The notes below the pieces were generated by a model, which ran no database searches, was not told the origin of the DNA, and saw nothing but the letters and a program-made list of their open reading frames with translations. Made by a program: the position numbers and the translations under genes. Shown here piece by piece: positions 55,233 through 64,000 of a stretch of 64,000 nucleotides of DNA; position 1 is the first letter of the stretch, and every line of letters starts with the position of its first letter. Source of the stretch: Entomortierella parvispora (lineage: Eukaryota; Mortierellomycota; Mortierellomycetes; Mortierellales; Mortierellaceae); contig OY752147.1 of the NCBI GenBank assembly GCA_963573315.1, forward strand, positions 372,001 through 436,000, written 5' to 3'.

Positions 55233-55508
55233 TGGAAGACTTGCACCATTTCTTCATGCTATCCACTGCGCTATTTCTTTCCCGCATTTCCCATTGCATT
55301 GCATTTTACGTATTAAGATAAAAATACAAAAGTCAGGGTGTTGTTTTTTTTTACCATTGATAACTGCGCTGCGGGAGCCCTGTCTTTTCTTTTATTTTGC
55401 ACGGTTGAGCAGTTGAAGTGAAGGAAAAAGCAGGAACAGAACAAACGAAAGAGAGACAGAGAGAGATGTGCGTCCAGTAGTCCCTACGGGAATCCAATCG
55501 GCGCGGGA

Positions 55509-57215
55509 TCAATCATCGGCACAATAATGAACCCGCCGTTCCTTGGCCAGCTCTGCGAATGCATGGTTTTTCTCTGCAAGCTTGTTTACATTGCCAAAGA
55601 TCTCTGTCAATCGTGGAAAAGAATCCATAATCCAAAGACAGTCTGATTCCTGCCACACTTGCACAGTGTTCTTGAAGGACAGGGTGCTCAAGTTCCTTAA
55701 AGACTGCAATTGTTCCATGCCGAAAGAATACTGGAGTTGAAGAGCTGGATAGTACTGAACCTCGTCAGTGGCGACCTCAAGGTCGTAATTGGCAGCAGAA
55801 ATGAAAGGAAGATCCCCAATCCAAGAGTATTCGTTATGGGATATGTCAAGAATTCTCAGCTTTTTCAATCTAGACAAGCGGAGAAAAACCTGCGAATGGA
55901 TTGTTTGTTCATCAGTATCCATATAGATGGCCATGTGCCATGCCTCCAGGTCGTGGCAGACCCATGACACGCTAGATGCTGCTAGATCAGAGGCGAGGAG
56001 TCCATCTGCTTTGATAAGCTTGAGGCTAGAGCAAGCACAAAGGATCGAATGTAGCCTCGCGCTTGTTAAATCTCGGCACTGGCGCAGGTTTAGTGATACA
56101 AGCGTGGTAGAAAAGATGGTCGTCAGGACATGGAGACACCGAGGTTCAAACGAACTATAAGCCAGACTCAAGTCTGTGATGGTTGTTGAGAACGATCGGA
56201 GGATATTGTCGACAGGATATGAATCAAAATTAGCGAGTTCGAGTCCCAATCTGTTCAAGTGTGGCAAAATGTTGTTCCCATTTTCGAGAATGGAAACTAT
56301 TCGAGTCTTCTTGTCAACATCGTAGGGAAGCTCATATGACTCTCTCTCCCCTTGCGTGAGATGTGTGTATCCAACGTCAAGTGTCCGAAGTTCAGGAGAG
56401 TGTTCCAGTAGGTTGCACAGCTGTCTTGCAAAGCAGATATCCGCAAAGATGCGATCCAGAACAAGCGTTCGAAGTGTGGAGGCGTGTCGCCTAAAGACGC
56501 CAACAGCTCCACTCGCCTGGTCGAGATGGACATCCACCAAATGCAGTTCTCGCAATGAGGAGTGAAGGCCGCATAGCTCCCAAAAGACTTTTGTGTTCTC
56601 CTTGTTTGAAATATATATTTCTTGAAAACCCAAGGTCTCGAGACCTGGGGCCCTACCGACTGTTTGCCAAAACACAATGGCGCCTTCAATTGCTGGTGGA
56701 AACTTCTCCAGCCATAATTCCTGTAGAGTTGTTTGATGGCGTTGAATGATAGCTGCAGGTAGATTGTTGAGATCACAGATCCAGCTCGAGCGTTGCTTTG
56801 TAGGCGATTGGGCTTCAAGACGCAGTCTCCTTAATCGAGGGAACGTCAAGGATGCAAATTCAGCAGGGGTATCCCATTTGACACTGATTGATTGTACAAA
56901 CGAGGCCTTCGCAAGGAGAGTCTCGACGGGGATATAGCCCTTCTCCTGCGGGTTTCCATGGACGACCAGATTACCCCAGATGACATACTCACAAGCCTGG
57001 TTAAAGTCACGAGACACTCGAGCACAGGACAGCAAGGCTTGTCTGTCGTCTTTGAGAAGACTCACGATTATATCCAGGAGCTCTGGTTGCTGGAGAAGGT
57101 TTGTTGTGGCCTTTACGTATTCAAGCTCTTCTGGTTGGGTCGTGGGAAGAGACTTGGAGGCATCCGCGAAGAGGAGGACAGTCACGGCGGGATTCGGCGC
57201 TGGCGTTGTTTCCAT
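55509..57215 (-). CDS. F-box protein with leucine-rich-repeat-like body
   Basis: Intronless, 568 residues. Residues about 42-90 form an F-box (LLQQPELLDIIVSLLKDDRQALLSCARVSRDFNQACEYVIWGNLVV): Leu/Pro start, LSC-ARVSR, and terminal W. The rest is made of Leu-rich units (LRRLRLEAQ, LQELWLEKF, LRELHLVDV, LRTLVLDRIF, LRTLDVGYTHL, LNRLGLEL, LVSLNLRQC, LRILDISHN) that would form a curved substrate-binding surface. It is thus a candidate substrate receptor of an SCF ubiquitin ligase. Fungi of this kind have large F-box families, and substrate cannot be guessed. No neighbour suggests a partner. Confidence 0.85.
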   Translation of the reverse strand: METTPAPNPAVTVLLFADASKSLPTTQPEELEYVKATTNLLQQPELLDIIVSLLKDDRQALLSCARVSRDFNQACEYVIWGNLVVHGNPQEKGYIPVETLLAKASFVQSISVKWDTPAEFASLTFPRLRRLRLEAQSPTKQRSSWICDLNNLPAAIIQRHQTTLQELWLEKFPPAIEGAIVFWQTVGRAPGLETLGFQEIYISNKENTKVFWELCGLHSSLRELHLVDVHLDQASGAVGVFRRHASTLRTLVLDRIFADICFARQLCNLLEHSPELRTLDVGYTHLTQGERESYELPYDVDKKTRIVSILENGNNILPHLNRLGLELANFDSYPVDNILRSFSTTITDLSLAYSSFEPRCLHVLTTIFSTTLVSLNLRQCRDLTSARLHSILCACSSLKLIKADGLLASDLAASSVSWVCHDLEAWHMAIYMDTDEQTIHSQVFLRLSRLKKLRILDISHNEYSWIGDLPFISAANYDLEVATDEVQYYPALQLQYSFGMEQLQSLRNLSTLSFKNTVQVWQESDCLWIMDSFPRLTEIFGNVNKLAEKNHAFAELAKERRVHYCADD

Positions 57216-57936
57216 GTTGCTTTGTTTGACAGATTGAAAAGAAAAGAAAGAAAAGAGTCAAAGCGGGAGCACATTTCTGTGCCACTGATCTTTGGGCCAA
57301 GCGTGCGCCGCCACATCTTTACCAAGACGCACAGTCACATGGCGTGGTCGGATCTATCTGTTGTGTTCCCAAAGGCTTGATGAGAAAGACGCCAACAAGA
57401 CGCGTCTTTGTTTGGAGTTCCTTCCTGGAATGTGAGAGTTGGGCCCTGAGACACCAAGAGGAAGTAACTCTGCCTGCAACGTTGCATGGTGTGCCGTTGC
57501 TGTACCACAATTGGAGTCAGCTGGAAAAGTTGTGAGCAGAGGGCGAACGCACTTTTCATTGCCAAGGCGAGGTTTAACAGAGAGCGTGCGACGTTGGCCT
57601 TGTCCAGAGCGACAGGAATAAACAAAACAAGCTTGCCTATCCTCGCCCAGGGTGGACTCTTTTTCAAGTTATCGAGCAAGAGCACTCCAGTCCTTGTTTT
57701 GGGTATTTCGAGTCGTATGACCAAGACCCACAATGAGTGGGGTGAGGTTGATCCGAGAGGTGCTGAGCACAAAAGGCGACAGCAGCGCGATTGCAAAGTC
57801 GATAGCTGTGCCAAGGAATCAACAGAGTTCAAGAGCAAAAAAGAAAACTTTTGACTTTGTGTGCCTTTCTTTCTTCTTATCATATTTCCAAACTAATTTC
57901 TCACCGCCAAAGATATTTCTTTGCCGCCCAAACAAC
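57216..57936. other. Intergenic region between divergent genes
   Basis: 721 bp between the F-box protein ATG (minus) and the TlpA-like gene. Open short frames on both strands have no recognisable content. No repeat or RNA gene seen. Confidence 0.55.
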
Positions 57937-58819
57937 ATGTCTTCCGTGTCAGTTCCAAAAGAAAGGCAGTTTCAGCTACTCTACTTGGAGACCCTCTATC
58001 TCCCCTTCAAAGAAAAATCTGGAGACAAATGGGAAGAGGAGCCATTCTGGAAGGCCGTCGAGGTTTTCAAGGTCAAAGCGAAAGAGATTGGATACGACAA
58101 TCCGTTGGAGCGTTTGCGCGAATTAGGAAGGGATTCATACGAACAGATTCGCGACAGACTCAAAGCTGGACCTCCTGCATACCAACTTGAGGGTTGGAGG
58201 AGTCCATTCATTGGGCAGAAACTTGATGTCTTAGCTGTCCTTGGAGCCATCCATCACATGGGAGGAGCTAAATACGAAGGCAAGGAGCGCATCGTTCTCC
58301 TTGATTTCTGGGCTACTTGGTAAGAAACTACTTTGGAGTCATATATGCCAGAGATGAACGGAAGGTGTAGACTAAGGTAGTGTCTTTCACTCTAGGTGCA
58401 AGCCATGTGTGCAACTTGCTTCAGAACTTTCTGACATTTCAGAAAAGCAGAAAGGGCGTGTTGCAGTCATCGGTGTGAACAATGAGGGTATATTCGGTTC
58501 CAGAGGGGTGGGCGGGATGGAGAAGGTCAAGGAATTTTTCAAGGGACATGAAGAGGAATTCCGTTACTCGATGTACGTTGACGTGGACCAATATGCCAGA
58601 AACAGTAAGTCAGCCTTTTCATCAGTGGTCCTCTTGATGAGTAGAATCTAACTCTTCCCTATCCTGTGTCATCAATTAGACGTCTATAGTAAAGTCGAGT
58701 TCCCGCCTATTCCCTGCGTCGTTTTGGTTGTTGACAGCGAGGTCAGGTACGCTGGAAACAGTAGTCAAGTTGACAAGTTCTTGAATGAGGCATTGGAAGC
58801 CATATACCCTAAAGAATAG
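57937..58819 (+). CDS. TlpA-like thioredoxin-fold protein with WCKPC motif
   Basis: Exons 57937-58319, 58396-58604 and 58680-58819 give 243 residues. The N-terminal 100 residues are helical and charged without a family I know (KAVEVFKVKAKEIGYDNPLERLRELGRD). A thioredoxin fold follows from about residue 108: IVLLDFWATWCKPCVQLASELSDI, with the redox motif WC-KP-C at 128-132, where the WC codon spans intron 1; then VAVIGVNNEGIFG and the cis-Pro strand EFPPIPCVVLVV. TlpA/ResA-type proteins reduce or oxidise partner thiols. The extra residues near GSRGVGGMEKVKEF resemble TlpA inserts. No signal peptide, so a cytosolic role is inferred. Confidence 0.85.
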
Positions 58820-59760
58820 ACCGTTCCATGCGATGCGATGGATAAAGTCATTCAACCCTTTCTATCATTCTATTCTGTGCTTCACCGCCTGTTCAGTTTT
58901 TACTTAAGGGTCTAAAGTGGACGAGTGGTCAAGGAACAAAGGCCCAGCTCCCCCCGGGCCATGCTCGGTCCTTTGTGATGTCACTGTCAGCTTTGCGCGC
59001 TTGTTTCTGCCTGGTGTCTTCTTATCACCTCCGGTCACCCTCGAGCAGAGAGGATTGCTTAGTTGCATGGTCTCGCCGGATTAAGAGAATCGTGCCGACA
59101 GAGGGGGCTGAATTGGAAGCGGAGGGAAAGACTCAAAAGTTTGTGGACTTAAAAAAAGAGAGAAGTGTTCATGTATTGGGATGGTCCTCCACTGAAGAGA
59201 AGACCCAAAAAGAATTCAGATGGCAGATATGGTGATGAAGACGACTGAAGAAAAAGGCAGGAGAATGCAACAGAGAAAGGAGGGTCAGGGAGCCAGGTGG
59301 ACAGGTGGACAGTGCGACAAATCAAAATGCCGTTGCTATGGTGCGCAGAAAGAAAAAAAACCCCTGGACTCGAGACCAGGCGCGAACACGCGTCAAAGTC
59401 GTGATGCCCACACGCGCCTGCGTGCTTGCATGGATGAGGGTGTTCATCAGGGGTCAGGTAGGGACCGGCAAGGCAAGGTGGCAGCCGCAGTGGTAGAAAT
59501 CCCTTCATGCGAGCGTGGTCTTGGACTCTTGGCTCGTCCGCTTCCTCGCTGCGCCGGGTCGATGCCTTGGCGTTGAGAGCACTTGCACAGGCCTCTTTTC
59601 TCGCCCGCTCGTTCGTGCGCCGCTCTGCTCTTGTTTCTTTTTTTTTTTTTTTTTTTCCCTACCTTCTTCTTCTTTTTACTCTTCTTTCTCTCATCCTCGC
59701 CATCCCCCAGAAATGTGCTGAAGGCATCCTTCTTGTGATTACAGAGCACTCCCCTTCGCC
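58820..59760. other. Intergenic region upstream of the vacuolar protease
   Basis: 941 bp. It has a T-run of about 18 at 59638-59655, a pyrimidine-rich leader before the ATG, and a GGCCC-rich patch near 58940-58970 whose ACGAGTGGTCAAGG word resembles a tRNA D-arm but lacks a T-arm. No gene is supported. Confidence 0.55.
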
Positions 59761-62700
59761 ATGAATTCCCCGCCCCCAATCACTTCACGCGCCAACCGAC
59801 GGCGCGCCCATAGCCTCGACAATCCTACCCAGCCCCTCCTTGGCTCCATTGGTCGCAGGCGAAGCGACCGAAGAGCGCAGGACGAGGTCGCAGAACTGAA
59901 CCACCGCAGACATGCAGTGTCGGTGGGTCAATGCTGGTCCATATACCTCGTTCTTGCCTTCCTCTACAGCGCCGTTCTCGCCATCGTGTACTACGGTCGC
60001 AGGGCTAATGGATTCGTGCCTGCCCTGCCCGACATGACCGTTGGTCAGACCCTTCCAGGTAATGACCTTGAATGGCAAAGGCCCGACCCAAGCTTCGCTA
60101 GTACCTTTTTTCCCATTCTAACCGCTGGCTGTATTCAATACCTCTCTTTTTCTCTGCCTAGATACGTTCAACCCTCACACGGCCTTTGCGCACCTCAAAG
60201 GCATCACAACGGCGCCGCACCCTTTCAACTCGCGTGCAAATACGGACCTCACCAAAACGTACATTCGCGAGCAGTTTCGGGAACTTCAGGCAGAGGCCCT
60301 TGCTCTGGGCCGTCGCAATGTCCGTTACGATGATGGACAGGATAATTCAACTTGGACGAATTTGATAAAGTCGCGCCAGCAGCGGGAGATGGAAGACCGT
60401 GGAGAAACCGAGGCACCAGAAGGACAGGAGCTCTCTGAAGAGGAGCTCAAAGTCGTGCAGAGCGACAACATGGTCATGTGGGTCGGAGGCGTGCGAGAGT
60501 CTCGAGAGGGTGAGGACGAGGTGCCGGTTTTCATCGAGATTGGTGTTGATGAGGAGAACCAATCGGCATTGATGGTGTCAGCTCACTTTGGTAAAACTCA
60601 TTTGCTAGCTGCGTACTCATTGTGAATGCAGCAACCCCGCGACTAAACCATTCGCCGTTTTTTTGTGGTTAGATTCGGTCAGCACGAGTTACGGCGAAAC
60701 GGATGATGGCGGCGGTGTAGCTGTGTCCTTGGCCATGATTCGCCATTTTATCCACCACCCTGTCCAGCACACGATCATCTTCCTTCTTAACAATGCCGAG
60801 GAAGAGGGTTTACTGGGCGCCTCCACCTTCATGGGTGCCCCTCCTAACAGCACGACAGAAACAGGCAGCGGACATCCCTGGAAGAAGCACGTCAAAGCCT
60901 TTGTCAATCTTGGTACGCCCTAATTGTCCTCATGCTTCCACCTGCTGACGTCTTCGTTCGATTAACCAGGTACATGTTGTGGCAATACTATAGAGGGAGG
61001 AGGATCGGGAGGACCCTCACTCCTCTTCCGCGCGTCAAACTATGATATTGTGCGCCAGTACGCAGATCATGCCCCATTCCCACACGCCTCTATTTTTTCC
61101 AACGACTTGTTCAGTCTTGGACTCTTGCAAAGGTACAATGGGATCAGGATGGAGTATTGACATGTTTATGCAAACACTTTCAGGTACCTCTAACACCCTT
61201 GACTCTTTCACAGCGATACAGATTACAGTGTATACGTGCTTCACAATGTCCCCGGACTTGACATTGCGTTCTACCGCAAGCGCTCGATGTACCATTCTAC
61301 GACAGATTTCCTACCTATTGAATCTCTCTATCACATGGGAGCCAACGCCCAAGCCACTATTACAGGCCTTTGTAATAGCCCCTACCTAGATCGACTTCAC
61401 TCTTCTCAACAGCCTCAGGAAGAAATATCCCTGCAGTCTGCGCTTTTCTCCCCACGAACCTGGTTCGCAGGCAAGAGCGTATTTTACGACGTGGTTGGAA
61501 AATTCATGGTGGCAGCAGAACTCTGGCCTTTCCTCTTGATCAACGGTCTTGTTCTTGGCCTTGGGCTCCCTGTTCTGGCAATGACCACCGTCTACACAGG
61601 AAAGGCAATCAAGTCCAGAAGGATCCGTCAACAATCACAGGACTCGCAACCAGAGCAACCCAACCAAACACACTCGTTGCGCACTGTCCTGGATTCGTCC
61701 TCATTCTCAATCATGGGCTATTCCGACGACGGTTATTCCTCCATTCAGTCTCGACCTAGTAGCTCCAGTCGACGAATTGCACGTGCAGCGTTGAGCAGTG
61801 ATTACCTCCGCCCTCGAGGACCTGCTGTACTGCGCTCCGTTGCTCTCTTGGCTGTTTTAGTTGCCGTGGATGTTGGAGCAGTATTCGGCGCCTCCAAGTG
61901 GCAGTTCCAAACAAACCCCTTTGTGCGTTACGACCACGTTTGGGTCGTTTTGCTCGGCCTGTTTCTCTTGCTGTCGTTCGTCAACACGCTGGTGGTTTAC
62001 ATAACCACAGCCCTTGAGACGCTCATTTTTGGTGCTGTACCTGTTGCCCTTGGAGCGACCCATTGGACTCTTGCCCTAGGTGTTTGGTGGTGGCTGGTAG
62101 TCTTGATTGTGGGCACTGGCTTTTCAGCCTGGGCCGGCACCGGTGTTATGTATGGTACCCCTATTCTTGCCATCTTTACTGGAGCGGCGGCACTTCTTCA
62201 AATTCTTTTGAACCTTTCCGATGTTGGAGCAACCAGTCGTGTAAAGAGCCATATTAGTTGGATTTCAGTTTTGGCCGTCGGCCTTGTAGCCCCAGTGTTG
62301 GTTATTTTTGACCTGGTTATCGTAGCGGCGTACATGACTTACCAGAGCTTCATTCCTGTGGACGGAGGCATCAGTATGTTGAAATGGTTTTGTTATTTTC
62401 ATGTCTTTTGAACCGCAGTAACAACAAGTGCGATTACTGACCACATTTCTTTTTATTTATCCTCCCTTGTTTTCAGTGTATATTGTTTACGGTCTTTTGT
62501 TGATTCCGATCACTCTGCCGGCGGTCCCTGCGATATCCCGGGCCAGGAACTTCAAAGCATCCGGTGCTCTGCAGCTGTTGCTTTTGCTCGCCGTGGCTTG
62601 GTACTTGTCCATGGCTGCACCATTCTCTGCAGAAAGCCCATCCAGTCTTTATTATTACCAGCTCTATAACCAAACCACGGGCACATCCACAGTTCGTTTG

Positions 62701-63375
62701 TCCACAGACTCTGGAGAGGGCTACGTTTTGAAGATGCTCGAGAGCGTTCCCTTTAATGTCACAGGAACACGCTCCGACTGTCGACCTGTCATGTCAGTCA
62801 ATAGGCTCGTGGAGCGATGCGAGTTTTCCCCTATTCGACAAATCTTTGAAGACGAGAGCAGGGATTCACCTTTGCATGTGGAATGGATCAGTCGGCCCGA
62901 GCCTACTGCGGAGCCAGGTTGGCGACAGGGCCATTTACAGATTCTGGCCCTGGAATCTCGGTTCTGCACAGTCCGTGTTGCAGAGACGAGCAAAGGACGA
63001 GAAACCCAGTTGTGGGTCGACGGAGCCGTTCCTCCAAAGACGGATGACAAGCTTTTGAACCATCGCGCTAAATATCTGGAGATGTCTGTTCATGAATGGA
63101 ACAGGGCCTGGTCCATCCATATCCGGGTGCGAGCTCCAGAAGACCAGGGCGATTTTAATGACAAGGGCAAGGGTGGTAACGGCGGCAAGAACCCCCCTGC
63201 ACAAAAGACGATCCCAGTACCTATCAAGGTAACTTGCGGTTACCAGGACTGGATTTCAGACCAAGGCTATGCTACGACCTTCAATAGCATTCGGACTCAT
63301 ATACCAGATTGGGCAAGAATGAAAGGAGATTCTGTCCATGGTCTCTTTGGCATCGGAGTAGATATGCAACTGTAG
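59761..63375 (+). CDS. PFF1: Vacuolar membrane protease, M28 family (Pff1-like)
   Basis: Six exons: 59761-60058, 60162-60590, 60673-60912, 60970-61132, 61214-62373 and 62477-63375; 1062 residues. A cytosolic basic tail and one TM segment (WSIYLVLAFLYSAVLAIVYY) lead into an M28 aminopeptidase domain. Zinc and catalytic residues are visible: H241-F-D243 in VSAHFDSVSTSYGETDDG (Asp253/254), Glu 285-287 in NNAEEEGLLG, FVNLGTCCGN, and SVYVLHNVPGLDIAFYRKRSMYHSTTD with the last His. Multiple hydrophobic segments follow from about 460 and then a lumenal C-terminal domain. Yeast Pff1 is a 976-aa vacuolar multispanning protein with this layout. Substrate unknown. The VDGG-ISM to MYIVYGLLL join at 62373/62477 is in phase. 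Identity is strong. Confidence 0.92.
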
Positions 63376-63573
63376 AGACCACTTCAATAATAAAACCGAC
63401 TAAGAATTGCACATGTCCCATGAATTGCGATTTTGCGATTCTGCGATTCCAGCCGCCCAATGGCGCCAGCTGTTCTCTTGGGAGGCATTGCAAAAGTTTT
63501 GACAAGGTGGCAAGGATCGTGTTTTTAGTGATAGTGCTATAAAAACACTGTATTAGTGGCGTGCCCACTACCT

Positions 63574-64000
63574 CTATTCTCTCTTTTGCAAGTGATAGAG
63601 CTCCATCTTCAAGCGCACAAACATATCCTGGAACTCGATGCACCCTGGTTGACCTCCATACCGATCCTTAACGAATTTGATCACATGGCTGTTACCGTCA
63701 TTCTCGAGTGTTGCTTTCGCAGCGGCTGTAGTCGATGCTGATTCTTGTTCCTTGTTCTGTTGCTGCTGCTTTGATTGGAACAAAAAGAAGGAAATTGGCG
63801 CCACAGGACGGTTGACCAAGAACTCGACACAGTCTCTCGCCACCGAGTCGTGTGCGTACGCCCAGCCAAAATAAACGTCCAACACATTTTCCTCTGTCAA
63901 TAATTTCTTCAACACCTGTTGATGCCAGTCCATCCAAGGTCGGGCGCTCAAACTCTTTTCCAGTCCATACTCCTGCGCCAACTCGAACGTCATCTTCCAT
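63574..64000 (-). CDS. BTB/POZ-like protein, 3' end (continues off right edge)
   Basis: Minus frame open from the right edge to TAG at 63574-63576; about 141 residues are visible, beginning before ATG 63993. LAQEYGLEKSLSARPWMDWHQQVLKKL and LTEENVLDVYFGWAYAHDSVARDCVEFLVNRP resemble the BACK-like helical segment after a BTB domain. A Gln/Asn/Ser-rich insert (QQQQNKEQE) and VIKFVKDRYGGQPGCIEFQDMFVRLKMELYHLQ follow. BTB domains recruit Cullin-3. The N-terminal BTB itself would lie beyond 64000, so this assignment is by resemblance of the tail only. Confidence 0.5.
   Translation of the reverse strand, partial: WKMTFELAQEYGLEKSLSARPWMDWHQQVLKKLLTEENVLDVYFGWAYAHDSVARDCVEFLVNRPVAPISFFLFQSKQQQQNKEQESASTTAAAKATLENDGNSHVIKFVKDRYGGQPGCIEFQDMFVRLKMELYHLQKRE

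Noticed and set aside
58925-58990. tRNA-like D-arm (ACGAGTGGTCAAGG)
   Set aside because: No GGTTCRA T-arm or pairing acceptor stem follows.
1-64000. Secondary-metabolite or effector cluster
   Set aside because: No PKS, NRPS, terpene synthase or P450 is present; genes are conserved cellular functions.

Overview
This is a nuclear contig from a filamentous fungus. Almost every gene is a recognisable eukaryotic protein split by many short introns (mostly 50-110 nt, GT-AG, often with T-runs and CTAAC/CTAAT-like branch sites). A single Pol III-type tRNA-Cys and fungus-specific proteins (Bud4/anillin-like, Rax1-like RGS protein, Erg27, Nop6, Rvs161, Pff1-type vacuolar protease) support this. Intron density, expanded WD40, F-box and BTB-like families and gene content fit an early-diverging lineage, most likely Mortierellaceae. 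That placement is inference from style and content, not from a search.

Layout. 1-9 kb: the 3' end of a large WD40 protein, a Nop6-like nucleolar RRM protein (minus), and a long Ser/Pro-rich protein of unknown function. 9-15 kb: three intronless head-to-tail paralogues of a Sigma-like glutathione S-transferase, followed by a small intronless alpha/beta hydrolase. All four have a TATA-like box about 90-140 bp upstream of the ATG. A tRNA-Cys(GCA) lies at 15.5 kb. 16-30 kb: a Rax1-like RGS membrane protein; SUMO E1 subunit UBA2 (minus) sharing a 351-bp divergent promoter with RAD54; and an Arb2/FAM172-type protein (minus). 30-41 kb: a 1763-aa ankyrin-like/anillin-homology/PH septation protein; ERG27 (minus) divergent from ARP5 (INO80 complex). 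41-50 kb: a Myb/SANT-like coiled-coil gene with an in-frame TAG, an RPA-interacting-protein homologue (minus), a two-TM protein with a long disordered tail, a PAP2 lipid phosphatase, and TANGO2. 50-64 kb: a three-exon metallothionein, a FUN14 protein with an EF-hand (minus), RVS161 (BAR protein, 8-nt first coding exon), an intronless F-box/LRR-like protein (minus), a TlpA/thioredoxin-fold protein, a Pff1-like vacuolar M28 protease, and a BTB-like gene running off the right edge (minus).

Functional themes. The GST trio, hydrolase and metallothionein look like inducible detoxification genes: compact, with TATA-type promoters in four of the five. UBA2, RAD54, ARP5 and the RPA-interacting protein are genome-maintenance genes. 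Rax1-like, Bud4/anillin-like and Rvs161 act in polarity, septation and membrane shape. Divergent pairs with short shared promoters are common (UBA2/RAD54, ERG27/ARP5, FUN14/RVS161). I found no transposon, CRISPR array, virus or obvious secondary-metabolite cluster. The most unusual points are the domain composition of the anillin-like protein, the Ser-to-Lys nucleophile in the Arb2/FAM172 protein, the EF-hand in FUN14, the metallothionein intron that would place a stop at the junction if retained, and the in-frame TAG in the SANT-like gene. Exon models were deduced by eye from frame and splice-site consistency and need RNA-seq confirmation.
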